Of a stretch of 64,000 nt of DNA, positions 12,158 to 24,211 are shown in pieces. Each line of letters begins with the position of its first letter. The first letter of the stretch is position 1. The notes below the pieces were generated by a model. That model saw nothing but the letters and a program-made list of their open reading frames with translations, did not search any database and was not told where the DNA came from. The DNA is from Reticulitermes lucifugus (lineage: Eukaryota > Arthropoda > Insecta > Blattodea > Rhinotermitidae): positions 1 to 64,000 of the forward strand of contig JAKCWW010001772.1 in the NCBI GenBank assembly GCA_026260175.1, given 5' to 3'. The position numbers and the translations under genes are program-made.

Positions 12158-12840
12158 GTAATGTTTAGTTTGTAATCAAGAAATGTATAAAAGTTTACGT
12201 TCTTTACACTTATCTCGCCATTATCGCCGTAAACATTCAACTTCAGATATAGGAATTATTATCATATCGATGTAATTTAACCTAGGGAACGTTCCTCCTT
12301 ATTCCTCCTGAAACACTCTGTATAATAGCCCATATTACTTTTGTGCTTGTCTGCTTTGTTATTTTGGATTGGATTGCGTCTGTCCAACGTCTTTGTAATT
12401 CAAATTCTTTACAACCTATCACGAGCGACAGGCGTTTCTGCGCTTCCGTGGATACCCCACACAGAAAATAAAGGTTATTTTGCTAAGTATTATAAATCCC
12501 AGCACTGAAAGGTTAATTCAGTGCTTGAACTTCGGAATTTATTAAGTAACTTTATTGTTTTACATTGATTTTTTATCTTTTTATTTTATTTACTCCTATT
12601 TATCTTAACAATTCATTTTCATTTCCCATCTGTATTCTATTTTATTTTATTTTATTGCTATTTTACTTCATTTTAACTCTTAATATTCGCTCCCAACCTC
12701 CCAGCAGATCTCCGGCGCCCCTCCCAATACTACGTCCATTGATTCGCCACTGTCTATGGTCATACGCTACCCCCATCGTCAGTACCTATATAGTACATCC
12801 TATTGTCGCGCCTGGTTATACTTTTTGGGACTCCTTAAAC

Positions 12841-12900
12841 CTGAAGGTGCAGGCATTACGATCCCTCGAAACGTCGGAAACTACTTGCCCGATAAGACAG
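12841..12900 (+). mobile_element. PLE-type terminus with degenerate hammerhead core
   Basis: CTGAAGG (12841-12847), a variable segment, then TCGAAACGTCGGAAACTAC. One core base is changed (CTGAAGA to CTGAAGG), while GAAAC and the GTC triplet remain. The following ACTTGCCCGATAAGACAGCG resembles the segment after the similar core at 56335. Confidence 0.45.
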
Positions 12901-13282
12901 CGTCACATCCAAGAAGATAAAATCTTGAGTATTTTTAACGATCAGAATCTCGGGTTTCGTACAAGACAAAATGTAAAGATTTTGTGACAAAGATATGTAA
13001 TTTCTCGACATATGAAGATGAAAAACAGAATTATGTTGGTTTGAACATTTCGTAATTATAGTGTGATAAGTGCAGTGAGATATCGGTCAGTCCGTCTGTA
13101 ATTTCATCGGTCTGTGCCCTTGTTTATTACGTTAATGCTGCTCTGTATCATGTAAGCAAATTTAATCACATATTTGTTATTTTTGAGCTGTTGTGGATAC
13201 TTATAACTTGTTCCTAATTTGTTTTACTTTTGGCCTCTCAAAAACTCTGTAGTCGTATATAAACCTTTTTTTTAAATGGCTC

Positions 13283-13526
13283 GACAGCCCTAGTCGGTCT
13301 AGGCCTCCTTATTGTCGAGGCTTCGCGATCAAACTCAAATAGACACACCACACTCAAAAAGACTCCCCTGGACGAGTGACCAGGTCGTCGCAAGAACCTC
13401 TACCTGACAACACACAACACTCACAAGAGACAGATCCATGCCCCCGGCGGGATTCAAACCCATAATCCCAGCAAGCGAGCGGCCGCAGACCCTCGCCTTA
13501 GACCGCGCGGCCACTGGGATCGGCAT
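13283..13526 (-). mobile_element. SINE-B copy, near full length
   Basis: The minus strand begins CGATCCCAGTGGCCGCGCGG with box A-like GTGGCCGCGCGGTCTAAGGC and box B-like GGGTTTGAATCCCGCCGG. It continues CATGGATCTGTCTCTTGTGA and CAGGGGAGTC, and ends in GGCCTAGACCGACTAGGGC. This is the clearest copy with the + strand copy at 59168. Confidence 0.8.
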
Positions 13527-13614
13527 ATAAACTTAATTTACCTACAGAAATTAGGACCTTGACGTGTAATTACATATAACCTTACGAATTAATACTAACG
13601 TCTTATGAAATGTA

Positions 13615-13734
13615 ACGCCGTGTATCTCGGTAGATAGGAATGCTCCTGAGAAAATTACAGCCTCAGACCTCAGAGTATCATATCGAGGAGGCTCTTCCAA
13701 AACTTTTCTGCCTATCTACTGAGCCACACAGCGT
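13615..13734. repeat. Foldback with tRNA-like arms
   Basis: Left arm 13615-13638 and right arm 13711-13734 are inverted and match at 20 of 24 positions. Both arms contain a box A-like string (CTCGGTAGATAGG on the +, CTCAGTAGATAGG on the minus). The 72-bp middle is not palindromic. It looks like two SINE heads facing outward, possibly a head-to-head inverted insertion. Confidence 0.55.
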
Positions 13735-14208
13735 CACGCCGTAATTGTGATATCGCTGTATGAACGTCAGATCTCAACCTTAAGCCTGTACATATGCTTA
13801 TATACATTCACACACAAAAATTTGGAACTACATATTATTTGGTGTTCCGTAAAATAATATATAGTCAGAACTGCTCCAAAGCCACACTAGAATGGAACGC
13901 CATTATTTGGGGCACACTTTATGCGATGCACGTAAATAGCCATCGAGGGAAATGGATGTAAAGTTTTTATTTCCTCTTTCCTTTTCTTGTAGAGGCGTTT
14001 CGACGCATAAAGGAGTCAGATAGCCCAGTCAGAGCTTAGAATGTTGGTCTGAGCTGCTAACCATCATGCTTGTAACAGTTGAAGGTATTATGTTATGTCG
14101 GAATTTTTCTTCATGTTAAGCTTGCCTACTGATGATTCATCAAGCCAAAGAGGGATGCGCCTCTATTCGTTAATTCTGAACAAAATCATTCACATAAAGT
14201 TGACTTGC

Positions 14209-14230
14209 TCACTTTATACATATAAAGTGA
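14209..14230. repeat. Perfect 10-bp-arm hairpin
   Basis: TCACTTTATA, a 2-bp centre, then TATAAAGTGA. No context suggests a function. Confidence 0.7.
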
Positions 14231-14486
14231 CTGTGAAGAAGATAAAAGTTTAACGTGAAATGTAATTTTCCATCATATCTTCACTCTTCGTTACTTACGT
14301 AGGATTTACAAGCCCGGAAGTAGTTCTAAATGAAACAAAATCACACACTTTCAAGCACCTGTATACAATTTATAAGCCGCCGACAGTATCCCATTGCTTC
14401 GAGCAGAACTTATAAAGTGTATGTTCTTGTTACGTATGTTAGAGTTCATTATATCTGCTGGTGCGACCATGGCACAATCAGCCTCA

Positions 14487-15808
14487 TCACACATACAGCA
14501 AAGATAGTGGCGAGGATACTTAGAAGAAGGATTGAAAGGAAAATTGAGGATGCACTTGGAGAAGATCAGTTTGGATTTAGAAGAGGAAAAGGAACTAGGT
14601 ATGCAATTGGGAAGCTGAGAATAATATCAGAACGAACTTTGGACATAGATGAGGAATTTTGTGCTTGTGTCATAGACTGGTAGAAGGCATTTGACCGTGT
14701 CAACTGGACCAAATTAATGCAGATTCTAAAGGGAATTGGGATAGACTGGCGCGAAAGAAGATTGATCAGCAAATTGTACATGGAACAGAGAGTTAAAGTA
14801 CGACTGGACCAAGGGGAGACGAGGAGTGTGAATATTGGAAGAGGAGTTAGACAAGGTTGCTGTTTGTCACCGATTCTGTTGAAGTTATACAGCGAGTACC
14901 TTACCAAGGAAGTTCTTGAAGGGTTTAGAGTCTTAAAAATAGGAGGACAAGTAATTCGCACTGTGAAATATGCAGATGACCTTGTGCTACTGGCTAGGGA
15001 GGAAATGATACTACCGGGCATGATTGGTAGATTAATTGTAATTGGAAGACGCTATGGAATGGAAATGAATGTGGAAAAAACTAAGGTAATGAGAATCTCA
15101 AGNNNNNNNNNNNNNNNNNNNNNNNNNNNNNNNNNNNNNNNNNNNNNNNNNNNNNNNNNNNNNNNNNNNNNNNNNNNNNNNNNNNNNNNNNNNNNNNNNN
15201 NNNNNNNNNNNNNNNNNNNNNNNNNNNNNNNNNNNNNNNNNNNNNNNNNNNNNNNNNNNNNNNNNNNNNNNNNNNNNNNNNNNNNNNNNNNNNNNNNNNN
15301 NNNNNNNNNNNNNNNNNNNNNNNNNNNNNNNNNNNNNNNNNNNNNNNNNNNNNNNNNNNNNNNNNNNNNNNNNNNNNNNNNNNNNNNNNNNNNNNNNNNN
15401 NNNNNNNNNNNNNNNNNNNNNNNNNNNNNNNNNNNNNNNNNNNNNNNNNNNNNNNNNNNNNNNNNNNNNNNNNNNNNNNNNNNNNNNNNNNNNNNNNNNN
15501 NNNNNNNNNNNNNNNNNNNNNNNNNNNNNNNNNNNNNNNNNNNNNNACATACAATAAAAAGAAGAGAGGCTAACTGGATTGGTCACATCTTGCGTAGAAA
15601 CTGCCTTCTAAAACCCGCGATTGAAGAAAAGTTAGAGGGAAGGATAGAAATGACGGGAAGACGAGCAAGAAGGTATAAACAGCTACTGGATGACCTTGAG
15701 GAAAAGAGAAGATACTGGAAATTAAAAGAGGAAGCGCTAGATCGAATCCTGTGGAGAACTCGCTTTGGTAGAGGCTACGGACCTGTCGTAAGAGAGATAA
15801 CAGAATGA
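14487..15808 (+). pseudogene. LINE reverse transcriptase remnant
   Basis: The frame reads ISLITHTAKIVARIL, then EDQFGFRRGKGTRYAIGKL, then IDW followed by a stop codon (TAG at 14681-14683, where related elements have a Gln codon) and KAFDRVNW. It continues with VRQGCCLSPILLKLYSEYL and the catalytic KYADDLVLLA near 14970. After the gap, the same frame resumes with ANWIGHILRRNCLLKPAIEE and ends FGRGYGPVVREITE. The order of RT fingers, palm (YADD), thumb-like region and C-terminal segment is that of LINE proteins. The endonuclease domain is absent because of 5' truncation. The nonsense codon and truncation make it non-functional; the frame is otherwise open across the visible parts. Confidence 0.9.
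15103..15546. other. Assembly gap (444 N)
   Basis: Run of unresolved bases inside the LINE. The length is a multiple of three and the reading frame agrees on both sides, so it may be close to the true distance. Confidence 0.98.
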
Positions 15809-16504
15809 ATAATATCTGCTGGTAAGAATTTGGTGTCTTATATTATTTTTGTGAAGCACTACTTACTCAAATAGGCCATAGATATTCTGTGTGCTTTACA
15901 TTAGCCGGATGAAACCTCAAATATTATTTCCTAGTCATTTTTTTTCTTCAAGTATGGCTATGTTTATAATACTTAACCGTACCAAATTTCACGCGTCATG
16001 CTCCAGTGGTAAATCAGTTATCTCTAACCAACTGAAAAGTAAAGAAGATATTCGCACGGATCCCGTTTTCCCATTGCACATTTACAACTTTTAACCAAAA
16101 AATGGTTGATTACTTTTCCGAGATCGGTTACAACACGTCACTTCAGGACCTCAAAATCAGTGTAGCTACGGTAGCTTCATCTCCACAGTTTGTGTCGCCC
16201 TTCATGTCGTTGTTACTCTTTGTAGGAAATTAAGAAGTGCAGCTTTGTGATTTAATCTAATGGCATAACGTTTGACCAAGTTTCCTGAAACTCTGTCATC
16301 TGATTCACAAGTTTAAATTTGGCTCAGACATACAAGTTATCTCGTAAATTTACGTTTTCCCTTTATAGGAAGGAAAGTAGGTTAAAGTGCAACAGGGTGT
16401 TGCAAGAGAGAATTAGAGTAGCTGGTACTTTACCTTAAAGTGGATACTATACAACAAGATAGGAAAAGTCCGCAGAGCGAACATTCTTGACGAGTTCGTG
16501 AAAT

Positions 16505-16735
16505 AGTAGCAACCAGTAAACATTTGTAACCGTGGAAACTGTGGTGGCAAACGTAAAAGTAGTAACATTTGCAATCTCTGTAAAGAAGGTAACCATGGTA
16601 ACCAGAAAATCGGTGGTAACGTTAGCAATCATGGTAACAAGGATAAAAATAACAACCATTGAAACATTGCAAACTTTGGTAACAAAGGCAATTTTGATAG
16701 CTTTGGTTACCAAAGTAGTAAAAAATGCACGCAAG
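16505..16735. repeat. Degenerate tandem block rich in GGTAAC
   Basis: GGTAAC or close variants recur about every 18-25 bp, including the perfect palindromes GGTAACCATGGTAACC near 16589 and CTTTGGTTACCAAAG near 16704. The phased recurrence lets several frames stay open, which explains the overlapping open frames here. RGYAAC is also the half-site of X-box motifs. Confidence 0.5.
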
Positions 16736-16754
16736 TCTTTATGTAAAATGCCTG

Positions 16755-16885
16755 TTAATTTTGTCCGGTTTTAACCAAACTTGAACTTTGTAGACTGATT
16801 CTTAATAAAAATACCAAACTTAACTTTTCACGAAAATTCATCTACTGGGAGCCGAGTTGTTTCACGCGGACGGACGGATATCGTT
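16755..16885 (+). repeat. Dispersed repeat F copy
   Basis: Shares TTTTAACCAAACTTGAA, CTACTGGGAGCCGAGTTGTT and a GGACGGACGG run with copies at 32795, 45085 and (minus) 63415. Confidence 0.5.
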
Positions 16886-19512
16886 TCTGCGAAAGCGCCT
16901 AAAGTATAAGAAGAAATGTTTTCAAAATAAAATGTGTAATAAAATGGTTCAGTTTATATTTACAAATTCCATATTCAGAATTTTAAAACTGTACTCTTAT
17001 AGCTGGCGGAATTACGTTCCTCTTGTTATAGATTATTTTTAGTTTTTTTTTGGGGGGGGGGGTTCAACACTCATGAATACTTGGTCGTTAAAACACTGCA
17101 AATATGTGTATTTTAATTCCTAATTTTCGTGCAATAATATAATAATTCGAACATGTGCGTGTTCGGATTTGTTTTGAGTATAGCTTAAAACATGCCGATA
17201 ACCTTCATAAGTGGAAGTCTGATTGCATCTGGCGCTCTTCAAACTTTGTAACTGGCTTGAAATTGGTTCTGCTAGCGCTTCAAGGGCTGATATGCTGAAA
17301 AAGTACAGTGCAAGGAGAAGGCTTAAACTTTGCAAACTGCTGTATGAAGGGAGTAAGAGAGGAAAGCAGATGATGTTTGATGCGTGGCCTAAAGAGTGAA
17401 ACTTGGTGTTCTCATGGCAGTCCGTGTTGAGTGTAGAGTCTGTGCCCACCACATCACTATTCCGTCATGCTACAGCCTTCCCAATACTAATATCAAAATT
17501 CAGCCTCAACACATTATCTTCTCGACTGCTTTTCCCTGCTGTACACTCAGATCAGGCTACTTTCCATCATGTAGTCGTCTTCACTTCCAACAATTTATCG
17601 CATATACAACTCACCTTTACCCGAAGGACGAATGGGGCACTATTTTGAAATCTTCAGAGCCGTTATATTAATGTCACATTCTCTGTGATAAAGGTAGTGT
17701 CGTTGACTACCACCCCGAATCCCACGAATTCCCTCTTTCTTTTACATTTCACGTTGAAATGAAGCAAGAGCTTATTTGTCAAAGGAATCTTACAGGACTT
17801 GTATATTTGTTTATTGCCGGAGTGCTGAGTGCAAATTAGTATGTATCTGGGAGGTCCTACACTGGGCTATATCGATCCATGTTTTCTTGTTTTGACTTTG
17901 CTAATTAACAGGGTTTTCTGGTTTCCCTGTCTTCAAACAAATGATGGGATATTTTCCAATTTCCAAGTTGTTACTGCAGGCTCCTGTTCATATATCAAAA
18001 TTAAATTCGTATTTGTTGCACCCACAAATTATCTTCTCAAGTCCCACAATTCATCACTTTTGAAATCTGGGGTGTCTGTCTCAAGATAGTACAAACATTA
18101 ATGGAGCATTTAGCTCTTCAAGAAGTTACGCTCCAGCCGTGCAAGCCTGTTAGGTTTCCAAGAATTTCTCTCGGATTTCGATGATATAAAAACTAGAAAA
18201 CATTGCTCATGCTCCTGAATGACTCATGCGTGTAAGCGATCTACGAAGTCTTGAGCCTTGACATGTCCTTTGTCTTTCTCTTAAGTGACTTTTGTCATTA
18301 CATATCGTCATTTTTGTTGAATTAGTGAAATATTCCGAAGTTTTGAGGGGGATTCTTACTTCATTCTCAGGATAGCGCCGACGAAGGAGTAATTTCGTAT
18401 CCCTTTACGTGTATATGTGTCTAGTTTCATGTCTAAGTTTATAAAGTCAGTTTATATGTGTCTAGTGGCGAGGTCAAGAATGAATGGAGCTCTGCTTCCA
18501 CCTCCCTACATATTTTCATGGCTTGTACATGGACAAATGTACTCCTTTTTCTTTACTTCGGTTGTCAAAGATAGAGACAGCACATTCCCCCGAAACGCTG
18601 GTATCCACCAATGAAAATACACCGTCATTAGAGAACTGCACCTGAATGCAAGCAATCGTGAGAACATTTTTAAAGAATTGCTACTCTTCTCCAGTTTATG
18701 CTTTCCAAATAAGCAGAACTCGATCTCGTCGGAGTGAAGTTTCTTACTCGAAGTATTTACGTGTGAAACGTCTTCGAACTCGTGACCTTACGTGATTACA
18801 GTGTCGGTGAATACCCTTATACCTAAATTAATTCACACATGTATTGGCACAAGCTGGATTTCAATTTCAAAGGTTCCTTCTCTTTGTGTGTCTTTATAAG
18901 CAGCTCAAATGGACCAACAGCAAGACGAAAAACATGTACGTATTCGTATAAGAAAAACAAACGTTTTTTGTTACCTTGAGGCAATTGTACATCGAAACAG
19001 GGGATGTAGTTATCTGTCTGCTTTGCGTACGGTTGATGGCAGCTCTAGTAAGATTAGGTGTAGAAAAACAAGAGAAAATGTTAGGTTACTTTTTGTCTTT
19101 TCCCCATCCGCTTTTATCTTTTTTCCTTTCCTAGCAGTGGCCGATTCATTCCTATGGAACATCACAGACTGCGGATTCTGGAACGGGATGCAAATAACTG
19201 TTCATGTGCAAAAATATGAACTTGTCGGACTGGAGTGAGAAATACAGTAGCTATAAGCCTTGTTAACCCAGCACCATTTCTAAGGATAGCTTTACATGCA
19301 TAATAATTCCTTCGTCTTCTTTTTTATAATAAGTTGCAAATAGACGTTACCTTTTTTATTCCTCGACCACAGTGTACAAGGGTCGCATCTGCCATCTATT
19401 CATGTATTTCTTCCAGAAACTATTTGAAGGATTTAAGTAAAAATAAGTTCTTATTGGGGATGTATCGACACAAGCTGCCAAGGGGTAGTTAATTTTAGTA
19501 CATATTAGACTC

Positions 19513-19790
19513 ATAAGCCGGGGTAGCATAGTCAGACTAGTGACTACGAGCTGGACGGCCTAAGAATGGGGGTTCGATTTCTGTCACGGGCAAGACCGGC
19601 TTCGGGATTCACGCGGCTTCTACCTAGTGTATATGATAGGTTCTTTTCGCGGAGGTAAAGCTTTCGGTGTGCAGCTGACTTCTGCCTTCATATGTTACGG
19701 AGTTTAAAAATGAATGTAGCTGTAAATCCATTTGTCCTTGCGTCTTTATGGCATGTTGCTTAATTCATCACAGGGGCACGTTTACCTTCA
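19513..19790 (+). mobile_element. SINE-C copy with tRNA-like head, + orientation
   Basis: Starts GCCGGGGTAGCATAGTCAGA (box A-like) and carries GGGGGTTCGATTTCTGTCAC (box B-like) about 50 bp later. It ends with GTCTTTATGGCATGTTGCTT, the family 3' terminus. It fixes the orientation of the whole SINE-C family. Confidence 0.75.
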
Positions 19791-20164
19791 TTCATAATTT
19801 TGTATTTAACTTTGGTCACACATTCGGAAACAAGTACTGCTGATAACACAGTTTGTTCACTGATGTTGCTAATTAACTATAATACGTATGAATCTCATGT
19901 AACAAGTATTTAAAGATTCCATTCTACCGCACAGTAAACAGTCGCATTCTACATTACAAAGAGCAACCGGTAAATGCTGTTCAAGGGAATAATCGCTGTT
20001 TTTCTGAGAATTGTACAGCATACATAGATACACGTCAGCAGGATACTGACTGTGGTTATATCATATTTAAAATTATTTGGTTGAAGGGCTTTGTCCATCA
20101 TCTCGTGTTAAAAATCTACGGACTGGATGATCCATTGTTTAATCCCGGGCATAAGCCGAAGAAT

Positions 20165-20320
20165 TTTTTCCTCCGAAACGTCCAGTCTTGCAGTGGGTGC
20201 CCAACCAGCCTCTTATTTAATGGATACTGTTGTCTCATCCCCCAGTGGTAGTGCTGCCGGGACGTGAAGTCGGCCACTCACCTATCTATTGCCGAGGAGA
20301 AGAATGAGTGCCGTCATACC
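20165..20320 (+). repeat. SINE-C body fragment preceded by PLE-like GAAAC string
   Basis: CCTCCGAAACGTCCAGTC at about 20171 looks like a hammerhead 3' half. From GTGGGTGCCCAACCAGCC the sequence follows SINE-C (TCTTATTTAATGGATACTG, GGGACGTGAAGTCGGCCAC). Confidence 0.5.
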
Positions 20321-21317
20321 TCTGCTTTTTCTATAAGCTTTTATGTTGTGGGCAGGGAAAGGCTTTTCATTTTACTGCTCGTTTTAAAAATAACTCTATT
20401 ACTCATCCCCTGTGAAAGCCCCACAGTTGACAATAGTTCCAATATCTAAGTATGTGTTAATACATATTTAACCTGAACACGGAGACCAATCCTGTTCCCA
20501 AAACTTAGTATTCTATTTTTAACTCTGCACAATGGAGAAAGTCTGTAGACAATGTTTACAAACATAGATACACTGTGTGGGGAAAATGCAGAGTTCGTGA
20601 GTATGGTGCATTTATAAATCACTGTTCCTCATGTGTTTAATAGGGAAACTTGCTGTTACTCGTAATCTGCATGTAGTTAGATCATCAGATGAACGCCACT
20701 TCGGCTTGTTTCCTATCGTCAGGTTCAAAATGAAGTCTTAGTATCGATGCTCTTTTACTCCATTAAACGTGTGTATTGGTATTTCTATCCTCGTACATGC
20801 TTGAGATCTTCTATCCTATTTAGTTCAAGTCTCACGTATGGAATGGTGTGACGTGTTAATGGAAACGTAACTGAAGGCTCAGACAATATGAAAGTTTGCG
20901 GTAACACGTGCTGGCATTTTTCTTACGGTTGTTCTGCCTCACCTTCTGCAAACTAGAAGTAATTGTTAGGATTATTTAGTTTCAGGAATTCGCGAGTTAT
21001 CTGGTATTCAGAAAATAACACAGCGCATCGGAAAGTGGCACTTTTCTTATTCTCACATAAACGTGTGTCATGTTGAACAGTCGCACAATTCACGATACGG
21101 TTTGATATTCGTCTCTTGCCTTTAATAGCCAGTAACGCCATATTAGAGCTCGATATCTTTCCAGTTAAAATTAAAATAATGTACCTCCTCTTGTGATCCA
21201 CAAACACCAAATTACGAGTAGCCTTTTATCGCCTGCGAGTGTTAAAAATACCGAATTGCTAAAGTCTTTGAGATTACTTTGATATTCTGTGCTATGAACT
21301 ATAGTGAACTTACAGGG

Positions 21318-21342
21318 ATATATATATATATATATATATATT
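21318..21342. repeat. (AT)n microsatellite
   Basis: Uninterrupted AT dinucleotide run. Confidence 0.95.
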
Positions 21343-21899
21343 AACGACAAAATTGTGGTGATGGAAGGGTACAAAAATTACGATATTGATGAAAACAATG
21401 CCATGTTAAATTTTCACTATTTCGGAAAATCCTGCTATCTTCGTCTTTATAGTAGAAGAATTTAAAACCTCACAAAGCAGGATAGTTTACGAATGTGACG
21501 TGAAAGGAAATGATGGCGAGGCGTATAAATATTAGTGAAAGAGAAGTAAGGACGTGTTGCAACAGGACAGTAAATAACAGCAACTGCAGATTATGTAGGA
21601 AGTGTCAAAACATGACGTTTGTTCAGACTGCCCATGTTTGCATTGATTGCTCCATGCCTGACCTGTCACAGCCACAGTTTTGTGGCCTGCATATTTTGTT
21701 TCTGTATGAAAGCGTTGTGGCTTAAATATATCGTTCACAACTCATTTCCAAGTGTCTATGTAAAACCCAGCCGCAGAGTGGGCTGCAGTAACACTTGTCA
21801 CTGCTACTTACTGCTGTACAGACGTCTGCGGAAGGTTTTGGGCCCATATTTCGATGGATGTTCAAATGAATAGGGTTTCGTTCTTTAAGAGATAAAGTT

Positions 21900-22180
21900 G
21901 TGCGCAGTGAGGGTTTATGGGGGTGAAGGTGTCGCTGCATGCATTGTTTAACCTCGGTACTAGATAGAGATATGCGGTCAGCTTCACACCCCAACCCCTT
22001 TACCTCCGAGGAAGGATCTCTTTGCACCCCATGAATAGGAGGCTTGTGAGGCCCCTAAAATGATCTGGTTAATTTGGAGAAGAGAAAAAGTCTTGCCTCT
22101 GCCAGAAATCTAGCCAAAATCCTTCGGTCGTCCAGAACGCTGTCTAGTCACTATACTGACTGATACATTCCTGCCCCAGT
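21900..22180 (-). mobile_element. SINE-C copy
   Basis: Landmarks ACCTCGGTACTAGATAGAG, GGTCAGCTTCACACCCC and CCTCCGAGGAAGGATCTC, with a head remnant near TCACTATACTGACTGATAC. Confidence 0.7.
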
Positions 22181-22609
22181 GTTGTGTTATTTATGTTACA
22201 CGGAAGTCAAAGAGGCCAGTTCCTGCTGATAACAAAAAATTACGACTCTTTCAGAGAAACCACTACATTTTGTTTTCGTGAAGTCAGGGATTTTAAAATT
22301 TAAAACACTTGCGATTGCTACACTTAATCTAGTGTGCTGAGATTTACTTGTCAAGCGTGCATCCTGTTTTCTCAGTGTGGTGTCCACAGTAACTTAGACA
22401 CGACTTTCGATATCGAATTTGCATAACAAAGCAACATGTTATCGTGCCTTTCGAAAGAAACGTAACTGTGTGGTACTTCTTTCTAAAACCAAAGTTTGGA
22501 CGCAGCAGGTTTCCCTGAAACCTTGGTACCGTCTACAAAACGTTACGCTGCAGTCTTGCAGAATACAGTAACCGGCAACAGTATTTTTTTAATATTTGAA
22601 CACTGTTCA

Positions 22610-22875
22610 TAGAATAAAGGAGAAAGAAGTAACGGTAATAGGAGACAATGAAGAACAAAACCAGAAAGGAGAGGAAACAAAAGGAAGGAAACCAGAAGGA
22701 GGAAATTATAAAGACTGGAAACAAGGAATATATGACAAATATGTGGGATGGGTGTGAAAAAGAATGAATAGGAGAAGAAGGAATGTGATAAGAAAGAGGG
22801 TTATGGGCAGGGTAATAAACGGAAGAGGAAGAAACGGGATTAGAGGAATAAGAGGACAAATGCGTAAGGAAGAAG
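22610..22875 (+). repeat. Purine-rich tract
   Basis: About 260 bp in which the + strand is overwhelmingly A/G (GGAGAGGAAACAAAAGGAAG and similar). The minus open frames here (Ser/Phe/Tyr-rich) are by-products of this composition. Confidence 0.8.
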
Positions 22876-23971
22876 AATCATGGACATAATTTGTCCCTGT
22901 ATTTAGTATAATTTCTTTCGCATTCAGAGAATAGTGCAAGGTGCGAGTGTAAGTACTTAAAGAGTCATAACAGCGCTGCACGTAGAGAGTTACGGGTGGG
23001 CAGCTGTCAGACAACTGGAATTGCTGTACGGTATTTGAGGTGTCGGTTGCTCTGTTTGCATTTCATTGCCACCTCACACTCTGGTTTACATCTGTAGAGA
23101 GCATGTTTCCTAGTTTATTTAACTTATAGGTCGTATAGTGTCCAACGAAAAATTATTATTAGAAACAAATACAGCAAATGTGAAAAAAAGCGATGATATG
23201 CTCTGAATAGGTATATTCTGAGATGTGAAGTTTCGTAGTTTGGTGTATAAGTACCTCTACCGACGTTACGTTTACCAAACTACACGTCGTCACATTCAAG
23301 AATGCTCTTAGATACAGCCATGAGTACTTCAAATCCCAAGTAAAAACATAGTTTGTAGGCACGTTTACCGTCTAAGAGCATACATGTTTATTCCCACAAA
23401 ATTAAATTTTTTGTGAATAAAGCATTAAATTTATTGCGAGAAATAATCGGACGAACTTAAAACCTCCAATTATGCATGAATTTAAATTTACGGCTGGCTG
23501 CATTATGCTAACGTAGATAAGTGGAGGATGAAACTTGACGAGGGAAGGGAAAGAAATGTAATCGCATGGGGTTAAACGTTTGTCTGTGTTGATATATTAA
23601 CGCATTTGTGTACGTAGTTACATTTTAGGTGAGTTAAACTGGCTATAAATGTTACTAGGACGTGTTTGGATTATATTTTGGATGAAGTTTTAACCGAGTC
23701 AGCAGTGGTTACAACTGACATAGGCTTATTGTAATTGGCGAGTAGGGGAGAGGAGAACGAAGCTGTTTTTTGTATGTGTCTATAGCAGGATAATGGGAGT
23801 ATAGGAATAGTGGAGTGGTAGAGAGGGAGATAAGAAAAAAAATCCCTCCGGGCTGCAGAAATTTCGAAACAGCTGCGGTAGGCAAATTTCACTTTTGGTT
23901 GATTCAAACATGCTGCTACCAGAGTATAGAACTTAGGTGTTACTCTGCAGTTTCATACGGGAGTTTGCTGA

Positions 23972-23974
<3 letters not shown>

Positions 23975-24006
<32 letters not shown>
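23975..24006. repeat. (TA)n microsatellite
   Basis: About 16 uninterrupted TA units. Confidence 0.95.
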
Positions 24007-24010
<4 letters not shown>

Positions 24011-24211
24011 GGGCCGTAAAGTAAAACACTTGGGAGGGAATCTGAAGCACTCCGTAGCAGTAGAGTGGACTTCTCATACAGAGTATAGTGTAGACATAAT
24101 TTCTGCAATAACCTAAAGTCTTTAATTTAAAGGACTCCATCCCGTTGTGTCTAATCATCATTCACATAAATACAAATTATTCCTTCCAACACAACATTTT
24201 ATTGTTATTTT

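Larger units (their letters stand above)
12158..14450. other. No gene recognised between SINE-B copies and the LINE
   Basis: Besides the annotated SINE-B, PLE relic and palindrome, nothing is assigned. The T-rich open frame 12565-12987 runs into the PLE relic and is not coding. A short perfect hairpin (TCACTTTATA arms) sits at 14209-14230. Confidence 0.45.
14451..15823 (+). mobile_element. 5'-truncated non-LTR retrotransposon (RTE-like LINE) with 12-bp target duplication
   Basis: ATATCTGCTGGT flanks the insertion on both sides (14451-14462 and 15812-15823). The body (14463-15811) holds only the reverse transcriptase core and C-terminal part, so the copy is 5' truncated. There is no poly(A). 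The 3' end reads ACAGAATGAATA, compatible with the short GAAT-type tails of RTE-like elements. A 444-base assembly gap lies inside. Clade assignment is inferred from tail and sequence style, not from a tree. Confidence 0.85.
15824..19512. other. No gene recognised
   Basis: Contains a GGTAAC-rich block (16505-16735), a repeat-F copy (16755-16885) and a G run at 17053-17062. Two T/C-rich stretches near 17480 and 17990 share ATATCAAAATT and ATTATCTTCTC and may be copies of one unnamed repeat. The 109-codon frame at 18909-19238 has no domain. A weak PLE-like CCCGAAACGCTGGTATCCAC lies near 18591. Confidence 0.4.
20321..24165. other. No gene recognised; SINE-C, microsatellites and a purine tract
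   Basis: The open frames in 21510-21873 are cysteine-rich by chance and show no spaced zinc-binding pattern. Sequence outside the annotated repeats is unassigned. Confidence 0.4.

Noticed and set aside
18909-19238. 109-codon open frame beginning MDQQQDEKHVRIRI
   Set aside because: Ends in hydrophobic low-complexity sequence, no family resemblance, no supporting splice sites.
22533-23014. Two overlapping minus-strand frames rich in Ser, Phe and Tyr
   Set aside because: They are the complement of a purine-rich tract, and both frames are low complexity.
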